NCBI RefSeq assembly: GCF_005893125.1
Contig: NZ_VCJS01000065.1
Span: 1 to 60,966 of the forward strand
DNA length: 60,966 bases
From: Nonomuraea basaltis
GTDB taxonomy: Bacteria; Actinomycetota; Actinomycetes; Streptosporangiales; Streptosporangiaceae
Direction: 5' to 3'
The translations under genes and the position numbers were made by a program. The notes under the pieces are model-generated. The model was not told the DNA's origin and did no database searches. It saw nothing but the letters and a program-made list of their open reading frames with translations. Shown one piece after another: positions 8,493 through 17,166 of this stretch; position 1 is the stretch's first letter, and every line of letters starts with the position of its first letter.

Positions 8493-9275
8493 ATGAGCGA
8501 AATCGACTGGGCGCGACGGCTGTCCCTGGAATCCGGCGCCGCCGTGCCGCTCTACTACCAGCTGCGCGAGCGCCTGCGGGCAGTGATCGGCGAGTGTGAG
8601 CCCAACACTCCCATCCCGGCGGAGAAGGACCTGATGGTGTTCGCCGGGGTGAGCAGGGCGACCGCGCGACGGGCGATCGGCGACCTGGTCCAGGAGGGCC
8701 TGCTGGTGGCCCGGCAGGGCAGCGGCACCTACACGGCGCCGCTGGGAGTCGCCTCCGAGCTGGGCTCCCGGCCGACCGGCTTCACCGAGACGATGGTCAG
8801 GCTGGGGCGCAGGCCGGCCACGCAGGTGCTCGAGGCGCGCACGCAGGCGTGCAGCGCCGACGTCGCCCTCGCGCTCGGCCTGGAGCCCGGCGCCGAGATC
8901 GTCTTTCTGGAACGCATCCGGCTGCTCGACGGCGAGCCCTGCATGATCGAGAGCGCTCATCTCCCCTCCGAGCGGGTGCCCGGCATCCTCCAGGAGGATC
9001 TGACCGGGTCTCTCTACGGCCTGCTGCGGCTCAAGTACGGGGTGAGCCCGGCCTCGGGCAGGGAGACGATCGGCGCGGTCAACGCCGACTACCGCCTGGC
9101 TGGGCTGCTGCACGTGCCCATGGCCGCGGCCCTCCTGGCCACCGCACGATCCACGGTCACCGAGGGCGGGCTGCCGCTGGAGTACACGATCCGCCACGCC
9201 AGAGGCGATCTCGCCGTCTTCTCCGTCGAGCTCAACGACGCCAAGAATGCCCTGATGAGCCAGGAGGCGCGATGA
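8493..9275 (+). CDS. GntR-family (HutC/UTRA) transcriptional regulator of the sugar-import operon
   Basis: 260 residues. The winged helix spans about residues 15-85 (AVPLYYQLRERLRAVIGE, then VSRATARRAIGDLVQEGLLV and the wing RQGSGTYTA). The UTRA effector domain follows (residues 95-245, e.g. VFLERIRLLDGEPCMIESAH). It should bind a sugar or sugar phosphate and release the operator dyad over its own promoter. Its TGA overlaps the next ATG (ATGA, 9272-9275), so it is the first gene of a five-gene operon with the binding protein, two permeases and a glycoside enzyme. Confidence 0.93.
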   Translation: MSEIDWARRLSLESGAAVPLYYQLRERLRAVIGECEPNTPIPAEKDLMVFAGVSRATARRAIGDLVQEGLLVARQGSGTYTAPLGVASELGSRPTGFTETMVRLGRRPATQVLEARTQACSADVALALGLEPGAEIVFLERIRLLDGEPCMIESAHLPSERVPGILQEDLTGSLYGLLRLKYGVSPASGRETIGAVNADYRLAGLLHVPMAAALLATARSTVTEGGLPLEYTIRHARGDLAVFSVELNDAKNALMSQEAR

Positions 9276-10531
9276 ACCGCCTGTCCAGACGCCGGTTACT
9301 CGCCGCCGCCGCGCTCGCTCCCGTGCTCGCCGCGTGTGGCGGCAAGCCGGAGCCCGAGGAGCCCGAGGTGCCCGCCGACGGTGTCCCGCGCGGCAAGCTG
9401 TCGGTCTGGCTGCACCAGACCCGTGCCTACGACGCGGTCTTCACGCCGCTGCTCCACCAGTACATGCAAGAGTTCGGCGGCGTCGACATCACCCCGCTCT
9501 ACGTCCCCGTCAACCAGCTCGACACCAAGCTGCTCACGGCGTTCGCCGGCGGCGCCGCCCCCGACCTGTTCAGGATCGGCGGCTGGACCATTCCCGGCCA
9601 CGCCCGCAAGGGCCGGCTGGCGCCCAGCGAGAAGGCCGTAGCGGGCGCCTACGACCAGACGGCGCTCAACTCCCTCTCCTACGAGGGCAAGGCGTACGGC
9701 GTGCCGACCGACTACACCCTCTGCTACCTCTATTACCGCCGCGACCGCTTCGCCGAGGCCGGCCTCGACCCCGACAAGCCGCCGACCACCTGGGAAGAGG
9801 TCGCCGAATACAGCAAGAAGCTGACCTCGGCCGACGGCAGGAAGGTCGGCCTGCAGTGGATCCTCGGCAACCCGCAGTGGACCGTCATGCAGCTCCTCGC
9901 CCTGGTCAAGGGGAAGGGCGGCACCATACTCAGCCCCGACGGAGGCAAGGCCACGCTGGCCACCGACGCGGGCGTGCAGGCGCTGCGCTTCTACGGCGGC
10001 CTGGGCAACGCCAAGCTCTCCAACCCGCTGTCCGGCTTCGGGCTGTTCGCCACCGGTGAGGCGGCGATGCTCGTCTCCGGCCTGTTCGCGATGGACCTGT
10101 TCCCGACGCTCAACAAGAAGCTGGAGTTCGGCAAGGTCTTCGACATCGCGCCGCTGCCGCGGTTCGACGCCGGGCAGCCGGTGGTGCCCGCCTACACCTG
10201 GGGTTGGGCGGTGTCGGCCAAAACGAAGATCCCCTACACGGCCTGGCACTTCATCGACTACCTGCAGCGGCCCGACGTGGCCGCCAGGCAGCTGCGCGAA
10301 GCGGGCTCGCTCACGCCGGTCGGAGGCTGGGAGAAGCTCACCGGCGCCGACCAGAAGGCCATCGACATCATGGTGGCCTCCGCTCCGCACGCCGACTTCG
10401 GCCCGCGGACGCCGGTGTGGAACGAGATGGCCAAGGCGCTCACCGACGCGGGCGACGCCGTGGCCCACGGGAAGAAGACCCCCGAGCAGGCCGCGCTCGA
10501 CTTCGACCAGGCGATGCGGCTCGCGCTGTGA
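9272..10531 (+). CDS. ABC sugar importer, extracellular solute-binding lipoprotein
   Basis: 419 residues. The N-terminus combines a twin-arginine-like region (LSRRRLL) with a lipobox LAAC whose Cys22 would be lipidated. The body has the family 1 binding-protein pattern, including FAGGAAPDLFRIGGW near the start of lobe 1, KAYGVPTDYTLCYLYYRRD and a TWEEVAEYSKKL hinge. It captures an oligosaccharide outside the membrane and delivers it to the two permeases that follow. ATG 9272 has AGGAGG (9262-9267) before it and overlaps the gntR stop. No ATPase gene is in the operon, so a shared MsiK-type ATPase elsewhere is expected. Confidence 0.93.
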   Translation: MNRLSRRRLLAAAALAPVLAACGGKPEPEEPEVPADGVPRGKLSVWLHQTRAYDAVFTPLLHQYMQEFGGVDITPLYVPVNQLDTKLLTAFAGGAAPDLFRIGGWTIPGHARKGRLAPSEKAVAGAYDQTALNSLSYEGKAYGVPTDYTLCYLYYRRDRFAEAGLDPDKPPTTWEEVAEYSKKLTSADGRKVGLQWILGNPQWTVMQLLALVKGKGGTILSPDGGKATLATDAGVQALRFYGGLGNAKLSNPLSGFGLFATGEAAMLVSGLFAMDLFPTLNKKLEFGKVFDIAPLPRFDAGQPVVPAYTWGWAVSAKTKIPYTAWHFIDYLQRPDVAARQLREAGSLTPVGGWEKLTGADQKAIDIMVASAPHADFGPRTPVWNEMAKALTDAGDAVAHGKKTPEQAALDFDQAMRLAL

Positions 10532-11445
10532 CAGCCCTCCAGATACGGCTCGCGCGGCCGGCCACGCTGTCGGGCAGGGGACAGCGGCGGGCCGAGGCGC
10601 GGGTCGGCGGGATGCTGGCGCTGCCCGCGATGATCTTCTTCGGCGTGTTCTGGCTGCTGCCGTTCCTGTCGGCGTGTTACCTGAGCTTCACCCGCTACGA
10701 CCTGGCGGGGACGCCGGAATGGGTCGGCCTGGAGAACTACCGGCGCATGCTGGAGGACCCCGGCTTCTGGAACTCGGCCCAGGTCACCGCGGTCTACACA
10801 GTGGGCTCGGTGCTCCCGGCGATCGTGCTGGCCCTGGCGATCGCCGTACCGCTGGCCAGGCCGGGGCGGTTCAACGGCGTGCTGCGCGGCCTGATCATGA
10901 TTCCGGCGGTGATGCCGCTGGTGGCCACCTCGGTGGTATGGCGGATCATCTACGCGGACGGCGGCCCGGCCAACGCGGTGCTCGGCGTGGCGGGGCTGGG
11001 GCCGGTGTCCTGGCTGACCGACGACAAGATGGCGGTGTGGGCGCTGGTCGTCATGGTCACCTGGAAGCACCTCGGGCTCTTCGTGATCATCTTCACGGCC
11101 GGACTGCAAGGGCTGCCGCCCAGCGTGTTCGAGGCGGCGGCGCTGGACGGCGCCGGACCCGTACGCGCCTTCTTCTCGATCACCCTCCCGCTGCTGCGCA
11201 GAACCCTGCTGTTCGTCCTGGTCATCGCCGTGGTGGGGTCGATGCAGGCGTTCGTCCCGGCGTTCCTGCTGACCGGGGGCGGGCCGGCGGGCGCCACCGA
11301 GGTGCTGCCGTACTACATGTGGTCGACCGCCTTCGGCTTCGAGCGCATGGGCTACGCGTCGGCCATGGCGATGGTGCTGCTCGCCATGCTGGTCGTGCTG
11401 TCGCTGGTGCAGTTCCGATTCCTGCGCGGCGGCGGCGATGAGTAG
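10528..11445 (+). CDS. ABC sugar importer, permease 1 (MalF-like)
   Basis: 305 residues starting at GTG 10528, which overlaps the binding-protein stop as GTGA. Six transmembrane segments are visible. The EAA coupling loop is FEAAALDGAGPVRAFFSITL, the site that contacts the ATPase. A longer open frame runs upstream, but the operon overlap and the cytoplasmic N-terminus (TALQIRLARPATLSGRGQRR) support this start. It forms the pore with permease 2. Confidence 0.93.
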   Translation: MTALQIRLARPATLSGRGQRRAEARVGGMLALPAMIFFGVFWLLPFLSACYLSFTRYDLAGTPEWVGLENYRRMLEDPGFWNSAQVTAVYTVGSVLPAIVLALAIAVPLARPGRFNGVLRGLIMIPAVMPLVATSVVWRIIYADGGPANAVLGVAGLGPVSWLTDDKMAVWALVVMVTWKHLGLFVIIFTAGLQGLPPSVFEAAALDGAGPVRAFFSITLPLLRRTLLFVLVIAVVGSMQAFVPAFLLTGGGPAGATEVLPYYMWSTAFGFERMGYASAMAMVLLAMLVVLSLVQFRFLRGGGDE

Positions 11446-12211
11446 GGTCGTGCTCCCGCTGGTCGTGGCGGTCATGCTGCTGCCGATCGGCGTCATGGTC
11501 CTCGTGGCCTCGGCGCCCGAGGGCGGCGGCACCGAGTTCAGCCTGTTCGCCAACATCGCCGAGATGTTCGCCGGCGGCGACTTCCCCGTCTACTTCCGCA
11601 ACAGCCTCATCCTCTCCTTCGGCATCGGCATCCTCGACGTGGTCTTCGCCGGCGCGACGGGCTACGCGCTGGCCCGGTTGCGCTTCCCCGGAAGCAGGGC
11701 GCTGTTCGTGCTGGTCGTCGGCACGCTGGCCCTCTCGCCGACCGTCGTGATGGTGCCCGTCTACGTGATCGTCTACCAGCTGGGCTGGATCGACACCTTC
11801 CAGGGCATGATCGTGCCGAGCATGATGAGCGCGTTCGGCGTGTTCCTCGTCAGGCAGTTCGCGCTCAGCCTGCCCGAGGAGCTGCTGCTCGCGGCGCGCG
11901 TGGATGGGGCCGGCGAGTTCCGGATCTTCGCCACGATCGCGCTTCCGCTGCTCCGCCCAGCGCTGCTCACGCTGTTCCTGCTGCAGTTCCTCGCCCAGTG
12001 GGACAACCTGCTCTGGCCGCTGCTCGTCGCCAACGACCAGTCGCTGTGGCCGCTGCCGGTAGGGATCTCCCAGCTGCAGACCGAGATCGGCTACGACATC
12101 CGGCTGATGACCACTGCCGCGCTGGTCACCGCGGTGCCGCCGATCGCGCTCATGTTCCTCCTCCAGCGCTACTACGTCGCCGGACTGACCCTCGGAGGTG
12201 TCAAGAGGTGA
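11438..12211 (+). CDS. ABC sugar importer, permease 2 (MalG-like)
   Basis: 257 residues with about six membrane segments and the EAA loop LPEELLLAARVDGAGEFRIF. It overlaps permease 1 by eight bases and its last codons overlap the next gene. The short N-terminus and the extracytoplasmic loop after helix 1 (ASAPEGGGTEFSLF) fit the MalG class. It pairs with permease 1 in the same complex. Confidence 0.93.
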   Translation: MSRVVLPLVVAVMLLPIGVMVLVASAPEGGGTEFSLFANIAEMFAGGDFPVYFRNSLILSFGIGILDVVFAGATGYALARLRFPGSRALFVLVVGTLALSPTVVMVPVYVIVYQLGWIDTFQGMIVPSMMSAFGVFLVRQFALSLPEELLLAARVDGAGEFRIFATIALPLLRPALLTLFLLQFLAQWDNLLWPLLVANDQSLWPLPVGISQLQTEIGYDIRLMTTAALVTAVPPIALMFLLQRYYVAGLTLGGVKR

Positions 12212-14286
12212 ACGCCTTCGGCGAGTGGACCCTCGTTCACGGCCTGCCCGCGTTCTCGTACACGATGGATCAGGAGAGCGACCCGCGGGCGCTGTGGGAC
12301 CCGATCCTCGATCCGCCGACCCGGCGGCACTTCGTCCACCTCGGAAACCGGCGGATCACGCTGGTCGCCGACAACTACGGCCTTTGCGACCTGTTCGACG
12401 AGCACACCGGGCTGCGCTGGCTGACCCGCGGCGCCGGCGTCACCAGGATCGGCGACCTGTCCACCGCGGGCTCCACGACGGAGCGCCTGTTCGGGCCGAC
12501 GTTCGTGCGGGTGCGGGTGGCCGACGAGCGGCTGTCGCTGGAGCGCACCGTGCTCTGCCCGGAAGGGGAGCAGCCCTGGGTCCTGATCCGGCTGCGGGTC
12601 CGCAACCGGACAGAGGATCCGGTCCGGCTGTCGCTGATCGAGGAGTGGGAATCCCGCCCGGCCGAGGTCAAGCTGATCAGCGGCGCGGCGCCGGCTTCGG
12701 ACCCCGGCCTCGAACTGGAGCAGCTCGGCGGCGAGCGAACCCGGTCGGGACGCATCACGGTCGCTCTCGACATGGAGCCGGGTGCCGAGAAGATCGTTGA
12801 GCTGCGCTACGGCTTGCTGGACGAGGGCTCGCCGGACGCCGCCGGCCTCGTCGAGGGCAGCCTCGCCGGGCTCGCCGCGCGCCTGCCCAGGGCGCGCGCT
12901 GTACAGGCTCCGGAGGCCGAGCGGGAGGTCGCCTGGCACGCGGCGCTGCTGTCGGGCGGCGCCTGCGCCGACGGGGTGCTCGGCGGGCACACGCTGGACC
13001 AGGGATCGTGCTACTCCTTCAGGCACGGGTTCAACGGGGCCGCGCGCGATCCGCTCCAGCATGCGCTGCCCCTCGTGTACACCGAGCCCGACCTGGCTCT
13101 CTCCGTGTTGCGCAACACCTGCGCGTGGGGCAGCCCTGACGGAGACCTGCCGTACGCGCTGCGACCGGACAAGTCGCCGTGGACCGAGCTGTTCCGGCCG
13201 TCCGACCAGAACCTGTGGGCGCTGTGGCTCGCCGCCGAGTATCTGGCCGCGACCGGGGACGTGCGGGCGTTCGGCGCGGCCGTGCCGTACCACCCGGCGC
13301 ATGACGCGCCGGCGGTGCCGCTCGGGGAGAACCTACGGCGGCAGTTCCGCTTCTTCGCCGATGTCGTCGGCCGTGGCGAACACGGGCACGTGCGGATACT
13401 CAACGCCGACTGGAACGATCTGGCGATTTCCAGGAGCGGCGTGCCGGCGGCGGACATGATCGAACGCGGGGAGTCGGTGCTCAACTCGGCGATGGCCGCC
13501 TGGGTGCTGCCCCGGTACGCGGCGGTGGCCGAGCGGCTCGGCGATCACACGACGGCGGCCGAGGCGCGCAAGCTGGGCGAGTCGCTGCGCGACCTGGTGG
13601 CCGGCGAGTGGAACGGGCGCTGGTTCCGCCGCGCCCACGGTCCGGGGGCGGTGGTCGGGGAGGACGACCTGTGGCTGGAGGTCCAGCCGTGGGCGATCCT
13701 CTGCGGGGCCGCCTCGCCCGATCAGGCCCGCGCCCTGCTGGAAAGGATCGAGGCCACGGCCGCCGCCGGCTCGCCCCTGGGCGCCCGGGTACGGTGGCCC
13801 GTCCTGCCGGGCAGCGGAGCCGGGGACAGCGCGATCTGGTACGCGATCAACATGACGCTCATCTGGGCCGCCGCCGAGCACGCGCCCGAGCTGGGGTGGG
13901 CCTGGTGGCGGCGGATGTCGCTGGCCTCCCACGCGGCGGCCTACCCCGAGGTCTGGGAGGGCACGCTGTCCGGTCCCGACGCCTACCTGCCGCCCGAGTC
14001 GGTCCGTCCCGGCCGCACCTGGGACCTGGCGGACGTCGGCGTCGCCATGCAGGCCTACCCCGTGGCCAACCTGCACGCGCATGCCCAGCCGTTGCTGGCC
14101 TACCTGCGCCTGCTGGGTGTCGGGCCCGATGCCGACGGCCGCCTCCGCGTCGGTGGCGGCGCCTCGTTCCGGAGCCGCGTGCTGACCGTCGCGCCGGACG
14201 GGAGCGGGCGACTCTCGGCCCTTGGCCCGGTCGAGGTGGTCACTCCGTCCGGCGCCGTCTCCGGTGCGGCTTCCCTCACATGGTGA
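12208..14286 (+). CDS. GH94/GH36-type (alpha/alpha)6-barrel glycoside hydrolase or phosphorylase
   Basis: 692 residues, start GTG 12208 overlapping the permease stop. The N-terminal third is a beta-sandwich (RRITLVADNYGLCDLFDEHT). The rest is a helical barrel with LDQGSCYSFRHGFNGAARDP, SDQNLWALWLAAEYL, LNADWNDLAI (Asp401-Trp-Asn-Asp404) and GDSAIWYAINMTLIWAAAEH. The DWND motif matches the catalytic-acid loop of cellobiose-phosphorylase-like enzymes (GH94 and relatives). No signal peptide is present, so it acts on imported oligosaccharide in the cytoplasm, as its place after the importer suggests. Hydrolysis versus phosphorolysis is undecided. Confidence 0.8.
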   Translation: MNAFGEWTLVHGLPAFSYTMDQESDPRALWDPILDPPTRRHFVHLGNRRITLVADNYGLCDLFDEHTGLRWLTRGAGVTRIGDLSTAGSTTERLFGPTFVRVRVADERLSLERTVLCPEGEQPWVLIRLRVRNRTEDPVRLSLIEEWESRPAEVKLISGAAPASDPGLELEQLGGERTRSGRITVALDMEPGAEKIVELRYGLLDEGSPDAAGLVEGSLAGLAARLPRARAVQAPEAEREVAWHAALLSGGACADGVLGGHTLDQGSCYSFRHGFNGAARDPLQHALPLVYTEPDLALSVLRNTCAWGSPDGDLPYALRPDKSPWTELFRPSDQNLWALWLAAEYLAATGDVRAFGAAVPYHPAHDAPAVPLGENLRRQFRFFADVVGRGEHGHVRILNADWNDLAISRSGVPAADMIERGESVLNSAMAAWVLPRYAAVAERLGDHTTAAEARKLGESLRDLVAGEWNGRWFRRAHGPGAVVGEDDLWLEVQPWAILCGAASPDQARALLERIEATAAAGSPLGARVRWPVLPGSGAGDSAIWYAINMTLIWAAAEHAPELGWAWWRRMSLASHAAAYPEVWEGTLSGPDAYLPPESVRPGRTWDLADVGVAMQAYPVANLHAHAQPLLAYLRLLGVGPDADGRLRVGGGASFRSRVLTVAPDGSGRLSALGPVEVVTPSGAVSGAASLTW

Positions 14287-14363
14287 CGCGGCTCGGCGAC
14301 GACGTCGGGGGCACCACCGTGAAGTGGGCTGACCGGCAACGCCGCCGCCGCCTTCGCGCTCCG

Positions 14364-15191
14364 TCAGGGGAGGTTCTTCTGGGCGGAGTTCTGCCAGGAG
14401 GAGTTGGTACCGATCTCCGGCAAGGAGCCGGCGAAGGCGCCACGGGCGTAGGAGTCGCCCTGCAGCGTGTACATGAACCAGGCGGTCAGGTAACCGAGGA
14501 AGCCGCCGCCCGCGCCCTGAATCGTGTTGTGCCCGGCGCCCTTGAGGATGGCCTTGGCCCCGGCGCCGGGGACGGCGTTGTAGTAGGCCAGGATGGCGGA
14601 GTGCGGGGAGATCAGGCCGTCGTCGCTGCCGCTGAGGAACAGGACGGGACAGGTCAGCTGGTTCACGGAGAACTTGTCACCCGAGCTCACCCAGATCGGG
14701 GCGGGCAGCGCGATCGGCACCACCGACTTGATCAGGCCGCCCGACTTGGTGGCCGTGTTGACGGAGCCGCCCGCGCCTTGGGAATGCCCGACGGCACCGA
14801 CCTTGGTCACGTCGAGCCGTCCGTAGAAGACGCTTGAGGCGTCGGCGTTCCGGTCCACCAGGTACGTCGCGGCTGCGATCATCTCCGAGCCGGTGCCCGT
14901 CGTCGTGTCCGTCGACGCGATCACCGCGAACCCCCAGGACGCGAGCTGATTGAGCACGCCCGGATACTGCGTGGGGACGGCGTTCGTGCCGTTGCCCCAG
15001 GTGATGATCGGATGCTTGAAACCTCCGGCGCCGAGGTCGGCCGGGTAGTAGAGCTTGTACGCGGTGCCGACATCGGCCGTGGCGACCGCCCACGGGCCGG
15101 CGACCTCGTAGTGGGACTCGATCGTGTCGGCGGCTCGGGCAGGGGAGACCATGACCCCTAACAGCAGCACCACGGCGACCAGAAGCTTCAT
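14364..15191 (-). CDS. Secreted alpha/beta hydrolase (dienelactone-hydrolase/cutinase-like esterase)
   Basis: 275 residues with a Sec signal peptide (KLLVAVVLLLGVMVSPARAA). Catalytic features are the nucleophile elbow GHSQGAGG, Asp in SGSDDGLISP and His in KGAGHNTIQG. The mature form starts near ADTIESHYEVAGPWAVATAD. It probably cleaves ester substituents on an extracellular polymer or ester. It runs convergent to the sugar operon, but its promoter region carries the same 23-base operator as gntR, so it is likely co-regulated and acts with the lyase and importer. Its substrate, such as acetylated polysaccharide or polyester, is not shown by the sequence. Confidence 0.88.
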   Translation of the reverse strand: MKLLVAVVLLLGVMVSPARAADTIESHYEVAGPWAVATADVGTAYKLYYPADLGAGGFKHPIITWGNGTNAVPTQYPGVLNQLASWGFAVIASTDTTTGTGSEMIAAATYLVDRNADASSVFYGRLDVTKVGAVGHSQGAGGSVNTATKSGGLIKSVVPIALPAPIWVSSGDKFSVNQLTCPVLFLSGSDDGLISPHSAILAYYNAVPGAGAKAILKGAGHNTIQGAGGGFLGYLTAWFMYTLQGDSYARGAFAGSLPEIGTNSSWQNSAQKNLP

Positions 15192-15204
15192 AAGGCCTCC
15201 ATAT

Positions 15205-15249
15205 TTGTACGGATGACCGTATCTTTTGCTTCACTAGACGCGCTGTCAA
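15205..15249 (-). promoter_or_regulatory. Second copy of the GntR-type promoter/operator, before the secreted hydrolase
   Basis: On the minus strand, TTGACA (15249-15244) and AAAGAT (15226-15221) form a promoter with a 17-base spacer. The AAAA-plus-dyad block at 15227-15205 reads GATACGGTC-A-TCCGTACAA, identical in 22 of 23 bases to the gntR operon site at 8449-8471. Position relative to the -35/-10 is also conserved to within one base. The site lies between divergent genes and could also affect the M28 peptidase. Confidence 0.75.
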
Positions 15250-15264
15250 TGGTTAGATCCAGGA

Positions 15265-16587
15265 ATGGAAGATGTGCCGACGGCGGCGGAGATGCTCGCC
15301 TGGATCGAGACGATCACCGCGCGCGGGATCCGGCGGCCCGGCTATCCGGCGGACGCGTGGACCGAGCGATGGCTCGCCGACCGCTTCGCCGAGTTCGGGC
15401 TGGGGGTCGAACTCGAGCCGGTCGACATGCCCCGCTGGCAGCCCGGCACGGCACTGCTCCGGCTGGACTCCGGCGAGGAGTTCACCGGCTTCCCGCTGCC
15501 GTTCACCGCCCCCGCCGCCGGATTACGGGCCAGGATCGCCGCGCTGGCCGAAGCCGAGCCGGGCGACATCGCGGTGGACGAGCTGACCTTCACCGAGCTG
15601 CCGCAGTCGTACGTCAAGACGATCGCCACCTCCTTCTACGACCCCGAGGGCGTCTTCGACTCGCTCGTCCAGACCATCCCGTTCGGGCCGCGGATGATGG
15701 CGGTCGTCGAGCCCGCCCTGGAGGCGGGCGCCGCCGGATACATCGGGGCGCTGACCGGCTTGCCATGGGACACGCGCGACTACTACGTGCCCTACGACGC
15801 GGTCCAGAGGCCGATCCCCGGCCTATGGCTGTCGGGGTCGGACTCGCGGCGGCTCATCGGGCGGCTGCCCTGCACCGGCGAGCTGGTCGCCGAGTCGGTC
15901 ACCGACCGCGTGACCGCGCACAACGTCGTCGCGACGTTGCCGGGCAACTCGCCGCACTGGGTGATCGTGGCCTCGCACCACGACGGGCCGTGGGCCTCGG
16001 CCGTCGAGGACGCCTCCGGCGTCGCGCTCGTGCTCGCCGCCGCCCGGCACTGGTCGCGGGTGCCGCAGGAAGAGCGCCCGCACAACCTGCTCTTCCTGGT
16101 CACCTCCGGGCACATGGCACACGCGGCGGGCACCAGGGCCTTCATCGAACGGCACCGCGACATGCTCGCCGACGTCGTGCTCCAGGTGCATCTTGAACAC
16201 GTGGCGCTGCGCTGCGAAGGCGTCGACGGCGAACTCGTGCCGACCGAGGACCCCGAGGTCCGCTGGTGGTTCACCAGCCGGCTGCCCGAGCTGGAGGAAC
16301 TGGTCGCCCGGACGCTGGAGGCGGAGGGACTGCGCAGGTCGTTCGTGCTGCCGCCCGACGCGTTCTCCCCGATGCCGCCCACCGACGGCGCGTTCTTCCA
16401 CCCCGAGGGTGTGCCCCTGGTGCACTTCCTGTCGGCGCCGATGTACCTGTTCGACTCGGCCGACACGATCGACAAGATCGACGTGGCGAGCCTCGAACCG
16501 CTGGCCCGCGCCGCCGTCCGCATCGTGGCCGGCACGGCTCAGTGGAACCGGACGAACCGTGAGAACCTGCCCATGAAGCAGGCGTAA
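15265..16587 (+). CDS. M28-type metallopeptidase-like protein
   Basis: 440 residues with no signal peptide. The zinc-peptidase core is recognisable: VIVASHHDGPWASAVEDASG gives His and Asp ligands and a bridging Asp, HLEHVAL follows for the acidic pair, and FHPEGVPLVHF carries the last His. The middle region (residues 60-190) resembles a PA-type inserted lid. It would be an aminopeptidase or carboxypeptidase-like hydrolase on a small amide. The AGGA at 15261 is adjacent to ATG 15265, so GTG 15274 with a nine-base spacing is an equally good start. It is divergent from the secreted hydrolase across the shared operator. Confidence 0.75.
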   Translation: MEDVPTAAEMLAWIETITARGIRRPGYPADAWTERWLADRFAEFGLGVELEPVDMPRWQPGTALLRLDSGEEFTGFPLPFTAPAAGLRARIAALAEAEPGDIAVDELTFTELPQSYVKTIATSFYDPEGVFDSLVQTIPFGPRMMAVVEPALEAGAAGYIGALTGLPWDTRDYYVPYDAVQRPIPGLWLSGSDSRRLIGRLPCTGELVAESVTDRVTAHNVVATLPGNSPHWVIVASHHDGPWASAVEDASGVALVLAAARHWSRVPQEERPHNLLFLVTSGHMAHAAGTRAFIERHRDMLADVVLQVHLEHVALRCEGVDGELVPTEDPEVRWWFTSRLPELEELVARTLEAEGLRRSFVLPPDAFSPMPPTDGAFFHPEGVPLVHFLSAPMYLFDSADTIDKIDVASLEPLARAAVRIVAGTAQWNRTNRENLPMKQA

Positions 16588-16736
16588 CAGAGCATCGAAC
16601 CTCGACCGCGGCGTGGCGGGATGCGGGAACGTTGTGTTGGTCGGACGTGGTGCCTCCGGCGCAGGATCCGAACCTGCGGCACTTGCCTTAGTCCCTGATA
16701 TCTCTGCGGCGCCTGGCGCTGTGCGATGGTGGTCGA

Positions 16737-17156
16737 GTGACGTTGGAGGACCTCGTCCGGCTGCGCCGGGCCCGTGACCTGATGGACCGCGACTACGCGA
16801 AGCCGCTCGACGTTCCGGCGCTGGCGCGCGTCGCCCTCATGTCGCCGGGCCATTTCTCCCGCAGCTTTCGCGCTGCCTTCGGGGAGACGCCGTACAGCTA
16901 CCTGATGACGCGCCGGATCGAGCGGGCCAAGGCGCTGCTGCGGCGGGGTGACCTGACGGTGACGGAGGTCTGCTTCTCGGTCGGCTGCACATCGCTGGGG
17001 TCGTTCAGCTCGCGGTTCACCGAGCTGGTCGGCGAGAGCCCGAGCTCATACCGGGCCCGCCGCCATGACGAGGGCGCCGCCATCCCGGCCTGCATCGCCA
17101 AGATTTACACGCGACCGGTCAGGAACGGAGAAGCGAAACCCGGCCCCCGCCCGTAG
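16737..17156 (+). CDS. AraC-family regulator, DNA-binding domain only
   Basis: 139 residues. Two helix-turn-helix motifs of the AraC domain are seen: VPALARVALMSPGHFSRSFR and TVTEVCFSVGCTSLGSFSSR, ending with GESPSSYR. There is no separate effector domain. The next gene, a VOC protein, starts 10 bases after it, a very common AraC/VOC pair in actinomycetes where the regulator controls the neighbouring enzyme. Start is GTG 16737. Confidence 0.9.
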   Translation: MTLEDLVRLRRARDLMDRDYAKPLDVPALARVALMSPGHFSRSFRAAFGETPYSYLMTRRIERAKALLRRGDLTVTEVCFSVGCTSLGSFSSRFTELVGESPSSYRARRHDEGAAIPACIAKIYTRPVRNGEAKPGPRP

Positions 17157-17166
17157 CGTGAAACGC

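Noticed and set aside
8849..9270. An in-frame extension upstream of the solute-binding protein.
   Set aside because: It is out-of-frame gntR sequence; ATG 9272 has the lipoprotein signal and a good ribosome site.
16653..16700. Minus-strand tRNA-like 3' half (GCAGG-TTCGGAT-CCTGC arm followed by GGAGGCACCA).
   Set aside because: No matching 5' acceptor strand, D-arm or anticodon arm can be folded around it and acceptor spacing is wrong by two bases. It could be a fossil attachment site but is not a tRNA gene.
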